NCBI GenBank assembly: GCA_965205955.1 | Contig: OZ242192.1 | Span: 1,054,001-1,118,000, forward strand | DNA from: G965202915 sp965205955 | Lineage (GTDB): Bacteria > Pseudomonadota > Gammaproteobacteria > Eutrophobiales > Eutrophobiaceae | Reading direction: 5' to 3' | Length of the DNA: 64,000 nucleotides | Shown: piece by piece, positions 45,360-54,284 of the stretch | Layout of the letters: each line of letters opens with the position of its first letter | Numbering within the stretch: the first letter of the stretch is position 1 | Program-made: the position numbers and the translations under genes | The notes under the pieces: model-generated | Database searches by the model: none | What the model was told of the DNA's origin: nothing | The model's input: only the letters and a program-made list of their open reading frames with translations

Positions 45360-46223
45360 ATGTTTGACCGAATCGGATTGATCTCCAATAATGGCCTGAA
45401 AAAGGTCGGCGGCCCCTTGCGTACGTTGATTGAATATCTGGTCAAAAAAGATAAAACCGTTATTCTGAATCCATGCTGCGCCGAACTCATCAAAGATAGC
45501 AGCTTTGAAACCCAATCCGACCGTGAGATAGTCGGCAATTGTGAGCTTGCCATTGCAATAGGTGGCGACGGCACGATGCTGATGGCCTCTCAGCTTTTAT
45601 GCGGCAATGACGTGCCCCTGCTGGGGATCAATCTCGGCAGAATCGGCTTCCTTGCCGATATTCCCGCCGATGCAATTGCGGAGGAACTGGATGAAATACT
45701 CAGCGGGTATTATGTGGCGGAGGAACGATTCCTGTTGCAAAGCGAGACCCGCCGCAATGACGAGATCATTCTTGAAGCCTTTGCCTTCAACGATGTCATT
45801 GTCCAGAAACGGAATATAGCCAAACTGGTTGAACTGGACACGTATATCGACGGGACTTTTGTCCACGCCCACCGCTCCGACGGCTTAATTGTCGCTACTC
45901 CGACCGGCTCCACCGCATATGCGCTGTCCGGAGGCGGCCCGATTTTATATCCTTCCATCAATGCTCTGGTTTTGGTTCCTATTTGTTCGCATACCTTGAG
46001 CAACAGGCCGATTGTAATTGACGGCGACAGCAGGATAGAAATTGTCGTAGGCGTTGGAGAAAACGATCATGCCTACCTTACCTGCGACGGGGAAATCAGG
46101 CTGGAACTGGCCCAGAAAGATAAAATCTGCATTTATAAAAAAGATGCAAAGGTTCAGTTGATCCATCCCCCCCGGCATGATCAGTTTCAAATACTTCGCG
46201 AAAAGCTGCATTGGAGCAAATAA
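45360..46223 (+). CDS. nadK: NAD kinase
   Basis: Phosphorylates NAD to NADP. GGDGTMLMASQLL near residue 63 is the nucleotide-binding hallmark, followed by LGINLGRIGFLADI, HAHRSDGLIVATPTGSTAYALSGGGPI and IEIVVG. It is 287 aa, normal. AGGA seven bases upstream supports the ATG. It is followed directly by recN, and nadK-recN neighbourhood is common in bacteria. Confidence 0.97.
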   Translation: MFDRIGLISNNGLKKVGGPLRTLIEYLVKKDKTVILNPCCAELIKDSSFETQSDREIVGNCELAIAIGGDGTMLMASQLLCGNDVPLLGINLGRIGFLADIPADAIAEELDEILSGYYVAEERFLLQSETRRNDEIILEAFAFNDVIVQKRNIAKLVELDTYIDGTFVHAHRSDGLIVATPTGSTAYALSGGGPILYPSINALVLVPICSHTLSNRPIVIDGDSRIEIVVGVGENDHAYLTCDGEIRLELAQKDKICIYKKDAKVQLIHPPRHDQFQILREKLHWSK

Positions 46224-46225
46224 TT

Positions 46226-47917
46226 TTGCTTAGGCAATTGGTTATTCGTGATCTTGTCGTCATCGAGTCACTCAATCTGGAGTTTGAACCGGGGATGAAC
46301 GTGCTCACCGGTGAAACCGGCGCCGGCAAATCCATTCTGGTTGATGCGCTGGGTTTGATCCTGGGAGATCGCGCAGATACTTCACTCATCCGGGAAGGGA
46401 GCAACCGGGCTGAGATCACCGCGGTAATCGATATATGTGGTGATTCCGCCGCATCGAATAAATTGACCGATCTCGATATTGAACATGAGCGGGAAGTTTT
46501 TTTACGGCGCACTATCAGTCCTGACGATCGTTCCCGCGCCTATATCAACGGCACACCGGTTCCGGTTCAATCATTGCGTGAGTTGGGGGAGCTGCTGGTG
46601 GACATCCATAGTCAGCACGCGCACCAGTCGCTGTTAAAGCGCGACATTCAAAGGCAGCTTCTGGATCATTTTGGCGGTTACAGTGATTTGCTGCATGAGT
46701 TGCACTCGCAGTATCAGCGCTGGCATTCTGCGACCAGCCGGCTGGATACACTGTGTCGGAATCAGGACAGCCATGAAGATCAGCTGGCATTGCTCGAATA
46801 CCAACTCGATGAACTGGCATCGATGAACCTCAGCGAATCGGGCTATCAGGATATTGTCGATAAACATACTCTTCTGGCAAACGCAAACCGCATTGTCGAA
46901 TCGGCACAGCATGCATTGAATGAGATCAATCAGGATGAAAATGCAATCTCCGGCAGGATCGCACAGATTTATAAATCCCTGCATGAAATCAGTGAATTTG
47001 ATCCCGCCCTGAAAGATATACCGGCATTGCTGGATAATGCGCTCATTCAAATCGATGAAGCGGCCAATGAACTGCGCCACTATCTCGATCATATTGAAAT
47101 CGACCCGGAGCAATTGCGGCATACGGAGAGTCTGCTGGAGAAACTGCATGAAACCGCGCGCAAGCATAAAGTACATCCGAAAGATCTTTTTTCCCACTCC
47201 CAGACACTCAGCCGGCAATTACAGTTGCTGAAAGATAATTCCGGGCTGATTGAAGAGCTGCGCGAGCAACAACAGGATTCCCTGGCGCACTATCACAGCA
47301 CGGCAAAAGAATTGCACAGGTTGCGGAAGGCGGCGTCCGCCAAACTGGCCGAACAGGTTTCCGCAAAAATGCACGAGATGGGCATGCAAAACGGCAAATT
47401 CATGATTGAAGTAAACTTCAGCGAAGATTCCGACCCTGCGTCCGACGGGCTGGATAACATTGAATTTCAGGTGGCTGCAAATCCCGGTCAGCCGCTCAAG
47501 TCCATTCGCAAGGTCGCCTCGGGCGGCGAGCTGTCGCGAATCAGTCTGGCGATACAAATTATTGCCTCCAGGGACAAGGGCATTCCGATCATGATATTCG
47601 ATGAAGTGGACGCCGGGATCGGCGGCGGGGTCGCAGAAACAGTGGGGCAGTTACTGCTCAGTCTGGGCGAACACAAACAGGTTTTGTGCGTCACCCACCT
47701 TGCCCAGGTGGCATCATGCGGACAGCATCACTACCAGGTCAATAAATTAATTCGCTCCAATAAGACCTATACCGAAGTGAATAAACTGAATGCGGAAGAA
47801 CGTATAGACGAAATAGCCAGAATGCTGGGGGGGATTAAAATTACCAGCGAGAGCCGCGCCCATGCAAGCGAGATGCTGCATATGGGCAGGGAAAATTCAA
47901 GATTGAACGGCACTTAG
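46226..47917 (+). CDS. recN: DNA repair protein RecN
   Basis: SMC-like ATPase acting at double-strand breaks. Walker A TGETGAGKSILVDALGLILG lies near residue 32. Two long coiled-coil arms flank the middle (ELHSQYQRWHSATSRLDTL, NELRHYLDHIEIDPEQLRH), and the signature KVASGGELSRISLAIQ and Walker B PIMIFDEVDAGIGGGVAE are near 430-470. I start at the TTG at 46226 (MLRQLVIRDLVVIESL), matching the family's short N terminus, with GGAG nine bases upstream; the gene starts three bases after nadK. About 563 aa. It converges with fur, overlapping by four bases. Confidence 0.95.
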   Translation: MLRQLVIRDLVVIESLNLEFEPGMNVLTGETGAGKSILVDALGLILGDRADTSLIREGSNRAEITAVIDICGDSAASNKLTDLDIEHEREVFLRRTISPDDRSRAYINGTPVPVQSLRELGELLVDIHSQHAHQSLLKRDIQRQLLDHFGGYSDLLHELHSQYQRWHSATSRLDTLCRNQDSHEDQLALLEYQLDELASMNLSESGYQDIVDKHTLLANANRIVESAQHALNEINQDENAISGRIAQIYKSLHEISEFDPALKDIPALLDNALIQIDEAANELRHYLDHIEIDPEQLRHTESLLEKLHETARKHKVHPKDLFSHSQTLSRQLQLLKDNSGLIEELREQQQDSLAHYHSTAKELHRLRKAASAKLAEQVSAKMHEMGMQNGKFMIEVNFSEDSDPASDGLDNIEFQVAANPGQPLKSIRKVASGGELSRISLAIQIIASRDKGIPIMIFDEVDAGIGGGVAETVGQLLLSLGEHKQVLCVTHLAQVASCGQHHYQVNKLIRSNKTYTEVNKLNAEERIDEIARMLGGIKITSESRAHASEMLHMGRENSRLNGT

Positions 47918-48348
47918 TCGGGCGGTTTCTTCTTTTTGGGTTTTACATATAATACCAGGCTATGATCTTCCAGGGTATAACCGTGTTTTTCGGCAATCTC
48001 TTCCTGAAGTTCCTCTATACGCTCATTTTGAAATTCGATCACCTTTCCCGTTTTAAGACAAACCATGTGGTCATGATGAACGCCTCGATCCAGTTCGAAT
48101 ACAGAATGCCCGGAATCGAAATGATGGCGGATCACCAAACCGGCCGATTCGAACTGGGTCAATACTCGATATACGGTTGCCAGCCCTACTTCTTCACCGG
48201 AATTAAGCAGCCTCTTGTACACATCCTCGGCGCTCATATGCGGCTCCGCAGAATGCTCCAGGATCTCCAGAATACGGATTCTGGGCAAGGTGGCTTTTAA
48301 TCCCGCTTTTTTTAGATGTCGCGTTTCCAAGTTTTTATGCCTGCACAT
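47914..48348 (-). CDS. fur: Ferric uptake regulator
   Basis: Iron-responsive repressor. The N-terminal winged helix (LKKAGLKATLPRIRILEILE, AEDVYKRLLNSGEEVGLATVYRVLTQFESAGLV) is followed by the metal-binding HHFDSGHSVFELDRGVHHDHM and an abundant-lysine tail. The CxxC zinc motif of E. coli Fur reads CLKTG here, with one cysteine, as in many other proteobacterial Fur proteins, so the structural zinc site is absent. 144 aa. Placement beside recN and bamE is the conserved gammaproteobacterial order. Confidence 0.95.
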   Translation of the reverse strand: MCRHKNLETRHLKKAGLKATLPRIRILEILEHSAEPHMSAEDVYKRLLNSGEEVGLATVYRVLTQFESAGLVIRHHFDSGHSVFELDRGVHHDHMVCLKTGKVIEFQNERIEELQEEIAEKHGYTLEDHSLVLYVKPKKKKPPD

Positions 48349-48447
48349 CTATTTGTATGATGCGCAACATTGTATCCGATGCTTCAGTATATCCGATTAT
48401 ACGATATCAGGCTGTATTTGTCGTTGAGAAATTGATCGGATGCGGTT

Positions 48448-48948
48448 ATGCTCACGAACCGTAATGAACTGGCTAGCCGAAAAAATAAAATGTTGATGCG
48501 TTTCCCCAGAAATCTGCCGCTTGTTTCGGTCTTGTTTTTCGCGTTGCAGGGCTGTACGAGGAGTTTTGACGGCGGCTGGGATCCGATATTTTTGTACCGG
48601 ATCGATATTCAACAGGGAAACCTGATCGAGCAGAGAATGCTCGATAAGTTAGAGCCCGGCATGGACAAGGAAAAAGTCCTGTTCATTATGGGCAGCCCGA
48701 TTATTATTGACCCGTTCCACAGTAACCTCTGGGAATATATATACAGCTACCAGGAGGGCGGTAACAACAGGGAGCAGTTGCATATTACCCTGCATTTCGA
48801 AGGTGAAAAACTGGCGTATATTTCCGGGGATATACGGATTGGCGATCCCAATTTGGAAGAATCAGAAGAAGCCATGCCTGCGGGAAAAACCGCCACAGAA
48901 TCCGAACAGGACGAGGAAAAAGAAACTACTACCGCTGAGGACAAATGA
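48448..48948 (+). CDS. bamE: Outer membrane assembly factor BamE (OmlA)
   Basis: Lipoprotein of the BAM complex that inserts outer-membrane proteins. A signal sequence ends in the lipobox ALQG-Cys. The core IQQGNLIEQRMLDKLEPGMDKEKVLFIMGSPIIIDPF and WEYIYSYQ matches the SmpA/OmlA domain. The C-terminal 45 residues are an acidic, low-complexity extension. The start could be 48448 (GGA upstream) or 48490, which gives a more ordinary signal peptide. It diverges from fur across about 100 bp. I saw no clear Fur box there. Confidence 0.93.
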   Translation: MLTNRNELASRKNKMLMRFPRNLPLVSVLFFALQGCTRSFDGGWDPIFLYRIDIQQGNLIEQRMLDKLEPGMDKEKVLFIMGSPIIIDPFHSNLWEYIYSYQEGGNNREQLHITLHFEGEKLAYISGDIRIGDPNLEESEEAMPAGKTATESEQDEEKETTTAEDK

Positions 48949-48951
48949 TTT

Positions 48952-49251
48952 TCATTTGCGCACGTTGCCTTTCGATCTGCGCCGGCGAATTTCGCGTGGG
49001 TTACGCAATAGCTGCCGGTAGATTTCAATACGGTCACCGTCAGCGGGCCGGTCATTCAATGCGCAAAACCTGCTGAATATTCCAACACGATTGCCGGCCA
49101 GATCAATTTCGGGAAATTTCTTCAGGAGATTCGATTTATCTATCGCGTCGCGAACCTTTTCATGTCTTTCGAGAGTAACCGTCGATATATGCGCTCCGGA
49201 TGGAGCGGCATAGGCAACCTCGACAGTAATAACAGTATCAACGTTTGCCAT
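48952..49251 (-). CDS. ratB: RnfH/UPF0125 family protein (RatB)
   Basis: A 99-residue ubiquitin-like protein. VEVAYAAPSGAHISTVTL, FPEIDL and GIFSRFCALNDRPADGDRIEIYRQLLRNPREIRRRR-type residues near the C terminus (key: GDRIEIYRxL, DPKExRRxR) are the family signature. The role of the family is unclear despite the RnfH name. It overlaps the ratA end by 14 bases, as in other gammaproteobacteria. Confidence 0.92.
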   Translation of the reverse strand: MANVDTVITVEVAYAAPSGAHISTVTLERHEKVRDAIDKSNLLKKFPEIDLAGNRVGIFSRFCALNDRPADGDRIEIYRQLLRNPREIRRRRSKGNVRK

Positions 49252-49684
49252 AAACCTGCTCCGACCTGACTATCAACGAATCAACAAGAGAATGCACGAT
49301 CTTGTTAAAAATGCCTTCCAATGTGTACTTGAGCAATTTATTTTTAAATTCAAAATCCATGCTCAATTTTATTGAACAGCCGTTATCGCCGTGCGGGTGG
49401 AATTCCCAACTGCCCTCCAGTCGCTTAAAAGGCCCTTCCACAAGGCACATGCTGATCTCGCGATTGAGGCGCATGGTATTCCGTGTGGTAAATGACTGGC
49501 GCAATTTTCCCGCCGCCAATGAAATTGTCGCGGTCAGTTCGTTTTCAGCCCTTTGCAGGATTTTCGTACCGGTACACCAGGTAAAAATTTCCGGATAGGA
49601 CTCAATATCATTGACCAACCGAAACATTTCAGCCGGAGAATACGGCAACGTTGCAGTCTGGTTTATTTCGGACAATGCAATCAA
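49238..49684 (-). CDS. ratA: RatA, START-like (coenzyme Q-binding Coq10-type) protein
   Basis: SRPBCC-fold protein of 148 aa. LPYSPAEMFRLVNDIESYPEIFTWCTGTKIL at the N terminus and LEGSWEFHPHGDNGCSIKLSMDFEF in the middle are typical. E. coli RatA blocks 70S ribosome association in one report, while homology to Coq10 suggests quinone handling; either role is possible. It overlaps the transporter start region by a few bases on the same strand. In the conserved order it borders smpB directly; here the transporter gene lies between. Confidence 0.92.
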   Translation of the reverse strand: MIALSEINQTATLPYSPAEMFRLVNDIESYPEIFTWCTGTKILQRAENELTATISLAAGKLRQSFTTRNTMRLNREISMCLVEGPFKRLEGSWEFHPHGDNGCSIKLSMDFEFKNKLLKYTLEGIFNKIVHSLVDSLIVRSEQVYGKR

Positions 49685-51093
49685 TCCACCAGGCCTATCA
49701 ATCTCAATGCGCCAATCGCATTCAGAAAGATAATCGTTACGGCAACCGGCGCAATATAACGTACCGCCATGCGCCAGCTTTTATAGATCAATCCGTGGCC
49801 GACCGCCAATTCTTCTATCGTGGAAGGACGCGACATGCACCAGGAGGCAAAAATGGCAATTAGCAAGCCACCCAATGGCAGCATGATATTCGTGGTTAGA
49901 ATATCCAGAATATCGAAAATACCGTTTTCCCATTCCTGCCCGGCAAACCTGAATGTAAATGCCCAGTGACTAAATGACAGCACACTCAACAACCCCAGGC
50001 CCCAGGCAATCAATCCGGCCAGGGCCGTCGCCTTTACCCGGGTCATATTCCCGTTCTCGACCAACCACGTCACCGCCGGCTCAAGCAGGGAGATCGCAGA
50101 ACTCCATGCGGCAAACATTAAAAGGAGAAAAAACAGGGTGCCAAAGAATGTTCCAAAGGGCATTTGTCCAAATGCGATCGGCAAGGATATAAAAATCAAA
50201 CCCGGACCGCCCTGCGGCTCCAGCCCATAACTAAAAACGATGGGGAATATCGCCATCCCTGCCAGTAGTGCAACCGATGTATCCGCAAGTGCGATGCTGA
50301 TTGTAGTGGTGGTGATCGAGGCCCGCTGTGACAAATAGGAACCATAGACCATGATCGCTCCCATTCCCAGACTCAGGGTGAAAAAGGCATGGCCGAGGGC
50401 GGACAAAAAGATATCGCCAAACAAATTACTGTCGACCAGCTTCTGGAAATCCGGCACAAACAAATAACGCATGCCATCCATGAACCTCTCCGTACTCATG
50501 GCATACCCCACCATTACCAGCAGCAATAACACCAGAGCCGGCATCAGGAATCGCACTGTTTTTTCCAAACCGCTTTTCACCCCGCGAGACACTACAATAA
50601 TGGTCAACATCATAAAGGTAGTATGCCAGGCCAGCAGGCGCTCAGGATCCGACACCAGCTCGGCAAAAATACGCGATGAGGCTTCCGCATCGATATCGAC
50701 AAACATGCCGGCACCGGCCCGAAAGATATATGCCAGGGTCCAGCCCGCCACCACGCTGTAAAAGGACAAGATTAAAAAGCCGGCCAGCACACCCATCCAT
50801 CCCAGCAATTGCCAATGCGGACTTGCGCCCTCTTCCACAGCCAGTGTGCGCATGGTATTCACCGGGTTCTGGCGTCCGCGCCGTCCCAACAACACTTCGG
50901 CCATCATGACCGGGATCCCGACCAGCAGCACGCACAGAAGGTAGAGGAGCACAAATGCGCCCCCGCCATTCTCACCCGCCATATAGGGAAATTTCCAAAT
51001 GTTGCCCAGCCCGACGGCCGAACCTGTTGCGGCAAGAATAAAGGCCCAGCGTGAGGACCATTGACCATGCCTCGATTTGCGTTTTACATTCAT
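49681..51093 (-). CDS. Sodium-dependent transporter, neurotransmitter:sodium symporter family
   Basis: A 470-residue membrane protein of the LeuT-type NSS family, which carries amino acids or related solutes with sodium. The first helix region GSAVGLGNIWKFPYMAGENGGGAFVLLYLLCVLL contains the unwound TM1 GNIWKFPY signature and the Na-binding residues. About 11-12 helices follow. I start at MNVKRKSRHGQW; a longer frame to 51153 is unlikely. Substrate cannot be predicted. The 340 bp upstream, to smpB, hold no gene but contain the smpB promoter. Confidence 0.9.
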   Translation of the reverse strand: MNVKRKSRHGQWSSRWAFILAATGSAVGLGNIWKFPYMAGENGGGAFVLLYLLCVLLVGIPVMMAEVLLGRRGRQNPVNTMRTLAVEEGASPHWQLLGWMGVLAGFLILSFYSVVAGWTLAYIFRAGAGMFVDIDAEASSRIFAELVSDPERLLAWHTTFMMLTIIVVSRGVKSGLEKTVRFLMPALVLLLLVMVGYAMSTERFMDGMRYLFVPDFQKLVDSNLFGDIFLSALGHAFFTLSLGMGAIMVYGSYLSQRASITTTTISIALADTSVALLAGMAIFPIVFSYGLEPQGGPGLIFISLPIAFGQMPFGTFFGTLFFLLLMFAAWSSAISLLEPAVTWLVENGNMTRVKATALAGLIAWGLGLLSVLSFSHWAFTFRFAGQEWENGIFDILDILTTNIMLPLGGLLIAIFASWCMSRPSTIEELAVGHGLIYKSWRMAVRYIAPVAVTIIFLNAIGALRLIGLVD

Positions 51094-51390
51094 TAATTTA
51101 GCGCCTTGTAAACTATTCTGCTGGAAAATCCCGGCAAGCTCAAACCAGCGCAAAAGCCGGGGCGGACAGGGCGTTGGTTTTAAGGGATTGCTTGTTCATG
51201 ATCAATGCATCGGATTTTTTCCGTTGCGGTTTTCGGGTATCACACGCCGCGAGTGCAACGAAAAATATAAAGGCCCGTTTTGTTGCCGGCAAGCGCAGCC
51301 GAGAAGAATACCAATATGGGCAGTAAAGAACAAACGCAAAAATCGTCGCCGGGTTTGACTGCATAAAATGCAAACCCGCATAGACTCCGT

Positions 51391-51396
51391 TATAAT
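51391..51396 (+). promoter_or_regulatory. -10 element before smpB
   Basis: A perfect TATAAT. Transcription would start near 51403, inside the longer in-frame extension from 51368, so it favours the GTG start at 51434. TTGACT at 51355-51360 lies too far upstream (30 bases) to be its -35. The rest of 51094-51433 shows no further structure that I can name. Confidence 0.4.
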
Positions 51397-51433
51397 CGGT
51401 TCATCTGATTACGCTGGCCTGTATGGATATACT

Positions 51434-51901
51434 GTGATTCCAAAAACATCTTCACCGAAAAATTTTATCATCCTGAACAAAAAGGCCCGGCATGATTACT
51501 TCCTTGAAGAGCGGCTGGAAGCCGGGATCGCGCTTGAAGGATGGGAAGTGAAAAGCCTGAAAGCCGGCAAGGTGCAGATCCGCGACGGCTATATACTGTT
51601 AAAGGAGGGGGAAGCCTTTTTAATTGGAGCATCGATTACACCGTTACCCTCCGCATCCACACATATCAGCCCTGATCCGCGTCGTTCACGCAAATTGCTG
51701 CTGCATCAACGCGAGATTGCAAAATTGATCGGGGCAAGGGAACGCAAGGGATTTTCAATAGTGCCCATGGCAATGTACTGGAAGCGAGGCAAAGTGAAAC
51801 TGGAGATCGGTATTGCGCGCGGCAAAAAGCAACATGATAAACGCCAGACAGAAAAAGAACACGATTGGCAGCGGCAAAAGGCAAGGGTGTTACGGCATTA
51901 A
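51434..51901 (+). CDS. smpB: SsrA-binding protein SmpB
   Basis: Partner of tmRNA in ribosome rescue. NKKARHDYFLEERLEAGIALEGWEVKSLKAGKVQIRDGYILL-type residues near the N terminus (key: ARHDYF, GWEVKSLR), the LLLHQREIAKLIG helix and KVKLEIGIARGKKQHDKRQTEK tail are diagnostic. From the GTG at 51434 the protein is 155 aa, the family length. Starting at 51368 would add 22 unrelated residues and precede the likely transcription start. No tmRNA gene is seen next to it. Confidence 0.95.
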   Translation: MIPKTSSPKNFIILNKKARHDYFLEERLEAGIALEGWEVKSLKAGKVQIRDGYILLKEGEAFLIGASITPLPSASTHISPDPRRSRKLLLHQREIAKLIGARERKGFSIVPMAMYWKRGKVKLEIGIARGKKQHDKRQTEKEHDWQRQKARVLRH

Positions 51902-51929
51902 ATCCGCGAGGATCCGCCAATTTTCCGTG

Positions 51930-51965
51930 CCGGCCATACATTTCTTTTTCCGCCGGCCGGTTTTT
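51930..51965 (+). terminator. Terminator-like hairpin after smpB
   Basis: CCGGCC at 51930-51935 pairs with GGCCGG at 51955-51960, and TTTTT follows at 51961-51965. The 19-base loop is long. It overlaps the nth stop codon in the convergent arrangement. Confidence 0.4.
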
Positions 51966-52617
51966 ATCGTACAGCGCCGCTGGAATACTCCTCCTTCCGC
52001 TCCCATTCACACTCTTTATAAAGTATACATTGCGCACATTTCGGTTTTCTAGCGGTGCAGGTATAGCGCCCGTGCAGAATCAGCCAGTGATGCACATTTT
52101 GCCGGTAGTCATCGGGGATAACCTTCAGCAGGCGTTTTTCCACCTCCAGAACATTTTTTCCCGGAGCGAGTACCGTACGGTTGGCCACACGAAAGATATG
52201 AGTATCGACCGCTATAGTCGGCTGGCCAAACGCGGTATTCAGAATTACATTCGCGGTCTTGCGCCCCACCCCGGGCAATTTTTCCAGCGATTCGCGGTCA
52301 TCCGGAACCTGCCCGCCATGTTCGTCGATCAAGATCCGGCAGGTTTTGAGGATATGTTCCGCCTTGGTGTTATACAGACCTATCGTTTTGATATATTTTT
52401 TTAATCCGGGCAACCCCAGCCGTAAAAACGCTTCGGGGGTATTGGCAATCGGATAGAGTTTTTGGGTGGCCCGATTTACCCCGACATCGGTTGCCTGCGC
52501 GGACAGGATCACCGAAACCAGCAATTCAAATGGAGACGCATATTGCAGTTCGGTTGTTGGATTCGGATTTTGCTTGCGCAATTTCCTGAGGATCGATATC
52601 CGACCGGCCCGGTTCAC
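51964..52617 (-). CDS. nth: Endonuclease III
   Basis: DNA glycosylase/AP lyase removing oxidised pyrimidines. The helix-hairpin-helix LPGVGRKTANVILNTAFG (catalytic Lys) and IAVDTHIFRVANR (catalytic Asp) lie near residues 113-145. The 4Fe-4S cluster motif C-x6-C-x2-C-x5-C is seen as CTARKPKCAQCILYKEC. It is 217 aa, normal. In gammaproteobacteria nth commonly follows rnfE; here a degenerate RnfE-like gene precedes it by 23 bp. Confidence 0.97.
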   Translation of the reverse strand: MNRAGRISILRKLRKQNPNPTTELQYASPFELLVSVILSAQATDVGVNRATQKLYPIANTPEAFLRLGLPGLKKYIKTIGLYNTKAEHILKTCRILIDEHGGQVPDDRESLEKLPGVGRKTANVILNTAFGQPTIAVDTHIFRVANRTVLAPGKNVLEVEKRLLKVIPDDYRQNVHHWLILHGRYTCTARKPKCAQCILYKECEWERKEEYSSGAVR

Positions 52618-52640
52618 AGCGATACACCGAGAAAAATATT

Positions 52641-53291
52641 TCAGGCCCCGGTTGTAAGGCTCTTGCGGCGCCCGGCAATGAAATTGAAGGCCGCCACCAG
52701 CAATGCCAGGATCAATAAAGCGCCGGCGCTTTTCTCAAACAGTGCGAAGCTGTTGAAATTTTCAAACAACACCAGACCGCTGGCATCGGCCCTGAATTGC
52801 CCCAAATCAAAATCGAACTGCCTGAAAACAGCAGCATTGATCAATAATTCACGCACCAAACCAAAGATCCCAAAAACCGCAACAATGGTCATCGTGACAA
52901 TCAAGCCGTGTTTCAGCGACGCTATCGGGCCGTTTCTGAAACAGTTCTCCTCGATACGCGTAAAAAAAATAAAACCGTTGATCACGGCCAGCGCCAGATA
53001 AAAGCGCATGCTCAGATACAAACCGTAAAAATAGGCCGCCAGAATCAATGAGAGCAGCGCAGTCAATGTGGCACAGATAATCGTCATAAACAGCATATAC
53101 ACATCGAAAGCAATCAATCTACGGGCCAGTGCGGTCAATAGCACGATCATGGATATCGCAAATGAAATAACGAGCCCCACAGCCATGCCTTGAATGGCGG
53201 ATTCAACAGTAATAAAGGCGGGACAAAACCCCGCCACTGCCATCTGTATCAATCGCTGACTGTCTATATTCACAATGTGCGGTTTTCTCAA
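52641..53291 (-). CDS. Orphan RnfE/NqrD-like membrane protein
   Basis: A 216-residue protein with six membrane helices. By eye it aligns with RnfE/NqrD: AGFCPAFITVESAIQGMAVGL matches the GLCPLLAVT start, AYFYGLYLSMRFYLALAV matches the fifth-helix lead, and GLVRELL matches the FRELL motif. RnfE and NqrD use a cysteine in TNC(I)V(M/V)GR for an intramembrane iron-sulfur centre. Here that place reads INGFIFFTR (glycine near residue 106), while the first cysteine (C23, CP) is kept. None of rnfA-D or rnfG is present. It is 23 bp upstream of nth, the position of rnfE in E. coli. Confidence 0.65.
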   Translation of the reverse strand: MRKPHIVNIDSQRLIQMAVAGFCPAFITVESAIQGMAVGLVISFAISMIVLLTALARRLIAFDVYMLFMTIICATLTALLSLILAAYFYGLYLSMRFYLALAVINGFIFFTRIEENCFRNGPIASLKHGLIVTMTIVAVFGIFGLVRELLINAAVFRQFDFDLGQFRADASGLVLFENFNSFALFEKSAGALLILALLVAAFNFIAGRRKSLTTGA

Positions 53292-53374
53292 GATCGGATG
53301 AGTTTACAGTGGGAGATTATATCCGAATTTTGGGCAGATTGGCGATTGTTATTCGCGCCACGGTAAAAAAAAAT

Positions 53375-53402
53375 TTGCTTTTTAAAAAAAATTGGTTATA
53401 CT
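53375..53402 (+). promoter_or_regulatory. Candidate promoter of the cupredoxin gene
   Basis: TTGCTT at 53375-53380, 16 bases, TATACT at 53397-53402, in a very A/T-rich stretch (53361-53460). Transcription would start near 53409, leaving a leader of about 65 nt. I see no FNR/ANR box, though one might be expected for a low-oxygen oxidase cluster. Confidence 0.45.
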
Positions 53403-53473
53403 TAACAGATAATAAGGTTAAATTACCATTGCACAAATACATTAGAGGGATAATATAGTGACGGAGGATAATG

Positions 53474-54187
53474 ATGAAGCATAACCTTTCAACTTTCGCG
53501 GTTGGCGCATTGATGTTGCTGTTCGCCACAGGCACAGCCTATGCATACAAGGAAATAGAGGTAACCGGTGGCGGTTCTATTCAGGGCACGGTCACATTTA
53601 ACGGTACAGTGCCAATGAAGACAATTATTCCGACCAAGGATGCCCAAATCTGCGGCAAAAAACGCAAGGAGCCGCAAATCTCCGTTTCCGAGGGAGGGAA
53701 CGTGCAAGAAGCCGTGGTCTATCTTAAAGGGGTAAAGGAAGGCAAGGCATGGGGAAAACCAACTGCCAACCCGGTGCTCGATCAGAAAAACTGTGTTTTC
53801 AGCCCTCTCGTCCAGATTATCCCTGGTGGGGCAATTGATATCCTCAATTCAGACCCGCTATTACACAACACGCACGGTTATTACGGCAAGCGAACCGCTT
53901 TCAATCTCGCCCTCCCCAACGAGGGACAGAAAATCACCAAAAAACTGAAAAAACCCGGCATCGTCAAGGTGGACTGCGATGCCCACGGATGGATGCTGGC
54001 GCATATCTATGTGGCCGACAATCCCTATTATGCCCTGAGCGACAATGACGGCATGTTCAACATCTCCGATATTCCGCCCGGGAATTACAGCCTGGTCACC
54101 TGGCAAAAACTGACCGGAGAAACCAAAATGGATGTGGTCGTGGAAAGCGGTAAGACAACCGCGATAACTGTTGAATTGAAGAAATAA
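53474..54187 (+). CDS. Cupredoxin-like periplasmic protein
   Basis: A signal peptide (TFAVGALMLLFATGTAYAY) precedes a 215-residue protein. The first part (GGGSIQGTVTFNGTVPMK... ICGKKRKEPQISV) and the C-terminal beta-sandwich (DIPPGNYSLVTWQK) resemble carboxypeptidase-regulatory-like modules. Between them LLHNTHG near residue 130 and VDCDAHGWMLAHI near 166 supply His, Cys, His and Met in the order of a type 1 copper site. An electron-transfer role is inferred. GGAGG lies six bases upstream of ATG 53474; the ATG at 53471 is less well spaced. It heads the respiratory cluster. The 178 bp upstream contain the promoter. Confidence 0.65.
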   Translation: MKHNLSTFAVGALMLLFATGTAYAYKEIEVTGGGSIQGTVTFNGTVPMKTIIPTKDAQICGKKRKEPQISVSEGGNVQEAVVYLKGVKEGKAWGKPTANPVLDQKNCVFSPLVQIIPGGAIDILNSDPLLHNTHGYYGKRTAFNLALPNEGQKITKKLKKPGIVKVDCDAHGWMLAHIYVADNPYYALSDNDGMFNISDIPPGNYSLVTWQKLTGETKMDVVVESGKTTAITVELKK

Positions 54188-54200
54188 TCATGTAATCCTG

Positions 54201-54231
54201 TTGCAGACTGGCAGATTACTGGTTATATAAT
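54201..54231 (+). promoter_or_regulatory. Internal promoter before the metallophosphoesterase
   Basis: TTGCAG at 54201-54206 and TATATAAT at 54224-54231, spaced 17 or 19 bases depending on the register. Transcription near 54238 would leave about 47 nt before the ATG at 54285. It allows expression separate from the cupredoxin gene. Confidence 0.45.
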
Positions 54232-54284
54232 GGACTGATAGATCATTCATAAATTATTATAGATTTACAGAGAGGTAACACACT

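Noticed and set aside
48349..48447. Fur box between fur and bamE
   Set aside because: The stretch is AT-rich but no sequence near GATAATGATAATCATTATC was found.
51902..51963. tmRNA gene beside smpB
   Set aside because: The 62-bp gap is too short and holds only a terminator-like hairpin; no tmRNA ends were seen nearby.
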